From Thiotrichaceae bacterium (lineage in GTDB: Bacteria; Pseudomonadota; Gammaproteobacteria; Thiotrichales; Thiotrichaceae): DNA of 5,338 nucleotides. Made by a program: the position numbers and the translations under genes. The notes under the pieces were generated by a model that ran no database searches, was not told the origin of the DNA, and saw nothing but the letters and a program-made list of their open reading frames with translations. This document shows positions 5,121-5,338 of the stretch, piece by piece; the stretch's first letter is position 1, and each line of letters starts with the position of its first letter. The stretch covers positions 1-5,338 of the forward strand of contig JALVEA010000042.1 of NCBI GenBank assembly GCA_027008665.1, given 5' to 3'.

Positions 5121-5211
5121 GTCGGCTGGCGATGCGCGGATAGATTAGTGTTGAATTTTAGCTTTGTGCAATGCGCATCTTAGCTGACCTACCGCGCTCC
5201 CAGCGGTTAGG
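5121..5211. repeat. Structured intergenic element with two hairpins
   Basis: GTCGGCTGGCGATGCGC (5121-5137) pairs with GCGCATCTTAGCTGAC (5173-5188) around a 35-base loop; the inner seven pairs (GATGCGC/GCGCATC) are perfect. Immediately after, CCTACCGC (5188-5195) pairs with GCGGTTAGG (5203-5211) with one bulged base and a seven-base loop, sharing base 5188 with the first stem. This stretch is markedly richer in G and C than its surroundings. The word TCGGCTGG also occurs at 5046-5053. The layout resembles a REP-type intergenic repeat, a bidirectional terminator or a small structured RNA. It lies between convergent reading frames, which favours the first two. Confidence 0.5.
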
Positions 5212-5248
5212 CTCACTGCCATTGAATTAAGAAAAAATACTTTATAAA

Positions 5249-5338
5249 TCAGTAACATGATTTTTTTCGTCTCTTATGAAAATCTATTAATTTTCTAGCA
5301 GATCTTTTTTTACGAGGTGGGTTTCTATTTTCCCTTAC
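5249..5338 (-). CDS. Possible C-terminal end of a convergent gene, partial
   Basis: On the minus strand one frame is open from the window edge for 29 codons to TGA at 5251-5249. The deduced end contains RENRNPPRKKRSARKLIDFH and finishes KKSCY. It is strongly basic. The other two minus frames contain stops within the first few codons. The fragment is too short for a family call: a 29-codon open frame can occur by chance and part of the basic character comes from A-rich codons. If real, the gene converges on the operon, with the structured element between them. Confidence 0.35.
   Translation of the reverse strand, partial: VRENRNPPRKKRSARKLIDFHKRRKKSCY

Noticed and set aside
1..5338. CRISPR array, tRNA or rRNA genes, transposase
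   Set aside because: No regularly spaced repeats, cloverleaf or rRNA-like sequence and no transposase motifs were seen on either strand.

Overview
The window is an AT-rich piece of a bacterial chromosome. The repeat type at the left edge, the HisKA_3 kinase with a seven-transmembrane sensor, and the Sec-type signal peptides suggest a low-GC gammaproteobacterium, perhaps of the sulfur-oxidising Thiotrichales/Beggiatoa type. This assignment is tentative, because no rRNA or taxonomic marker is present.

Layout from left to right. An imperfect palindromic repeat (about 12-135) is followed by a small minus-strand gene of 54 codons (217-381) that I do not recognise. Next is a minus-strand gene for a secreted DUF4360-like protein (598-1176). 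A 360-bp divergent intergenic region (1177-1536) carries two separate sets of inverted repeats. A plus-strand operon follows: a NarL/LuxR-type response regulator with an unusual 100-residue C-terminal extension (1537-2511), a membrane histidine kinase with a periplasmic module, seven transmembrane helices and a HisKA_3 core (2513-4576), and a small four-cysteine exported protein (4591-4989). The genes are 1 bp and 14 bp apart. The right end holds a structured intergenic element (5121-5211) and an open frame leaving the window on the minus strand (5249-5338), which may be the C-terminus of a convergent gene.

Working model (inference): the kinase senses an envelope or extracellular signal through its periplasmic domain and phosphorylates the regulator at Asp62. 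The regulator then acts in the shared divergent promoter region on its own operon, on the DUF4360-like gene, or on both. Both flanking output genes encode small exported proteins with four cysteines each, so the locus reads as a sense-and-secrete module. The parts least explained by known families are the UBA-like repeats at the end of the regulator, the unknown 132-residue exported protein, and the two sets of palindromic DNA in the control region.
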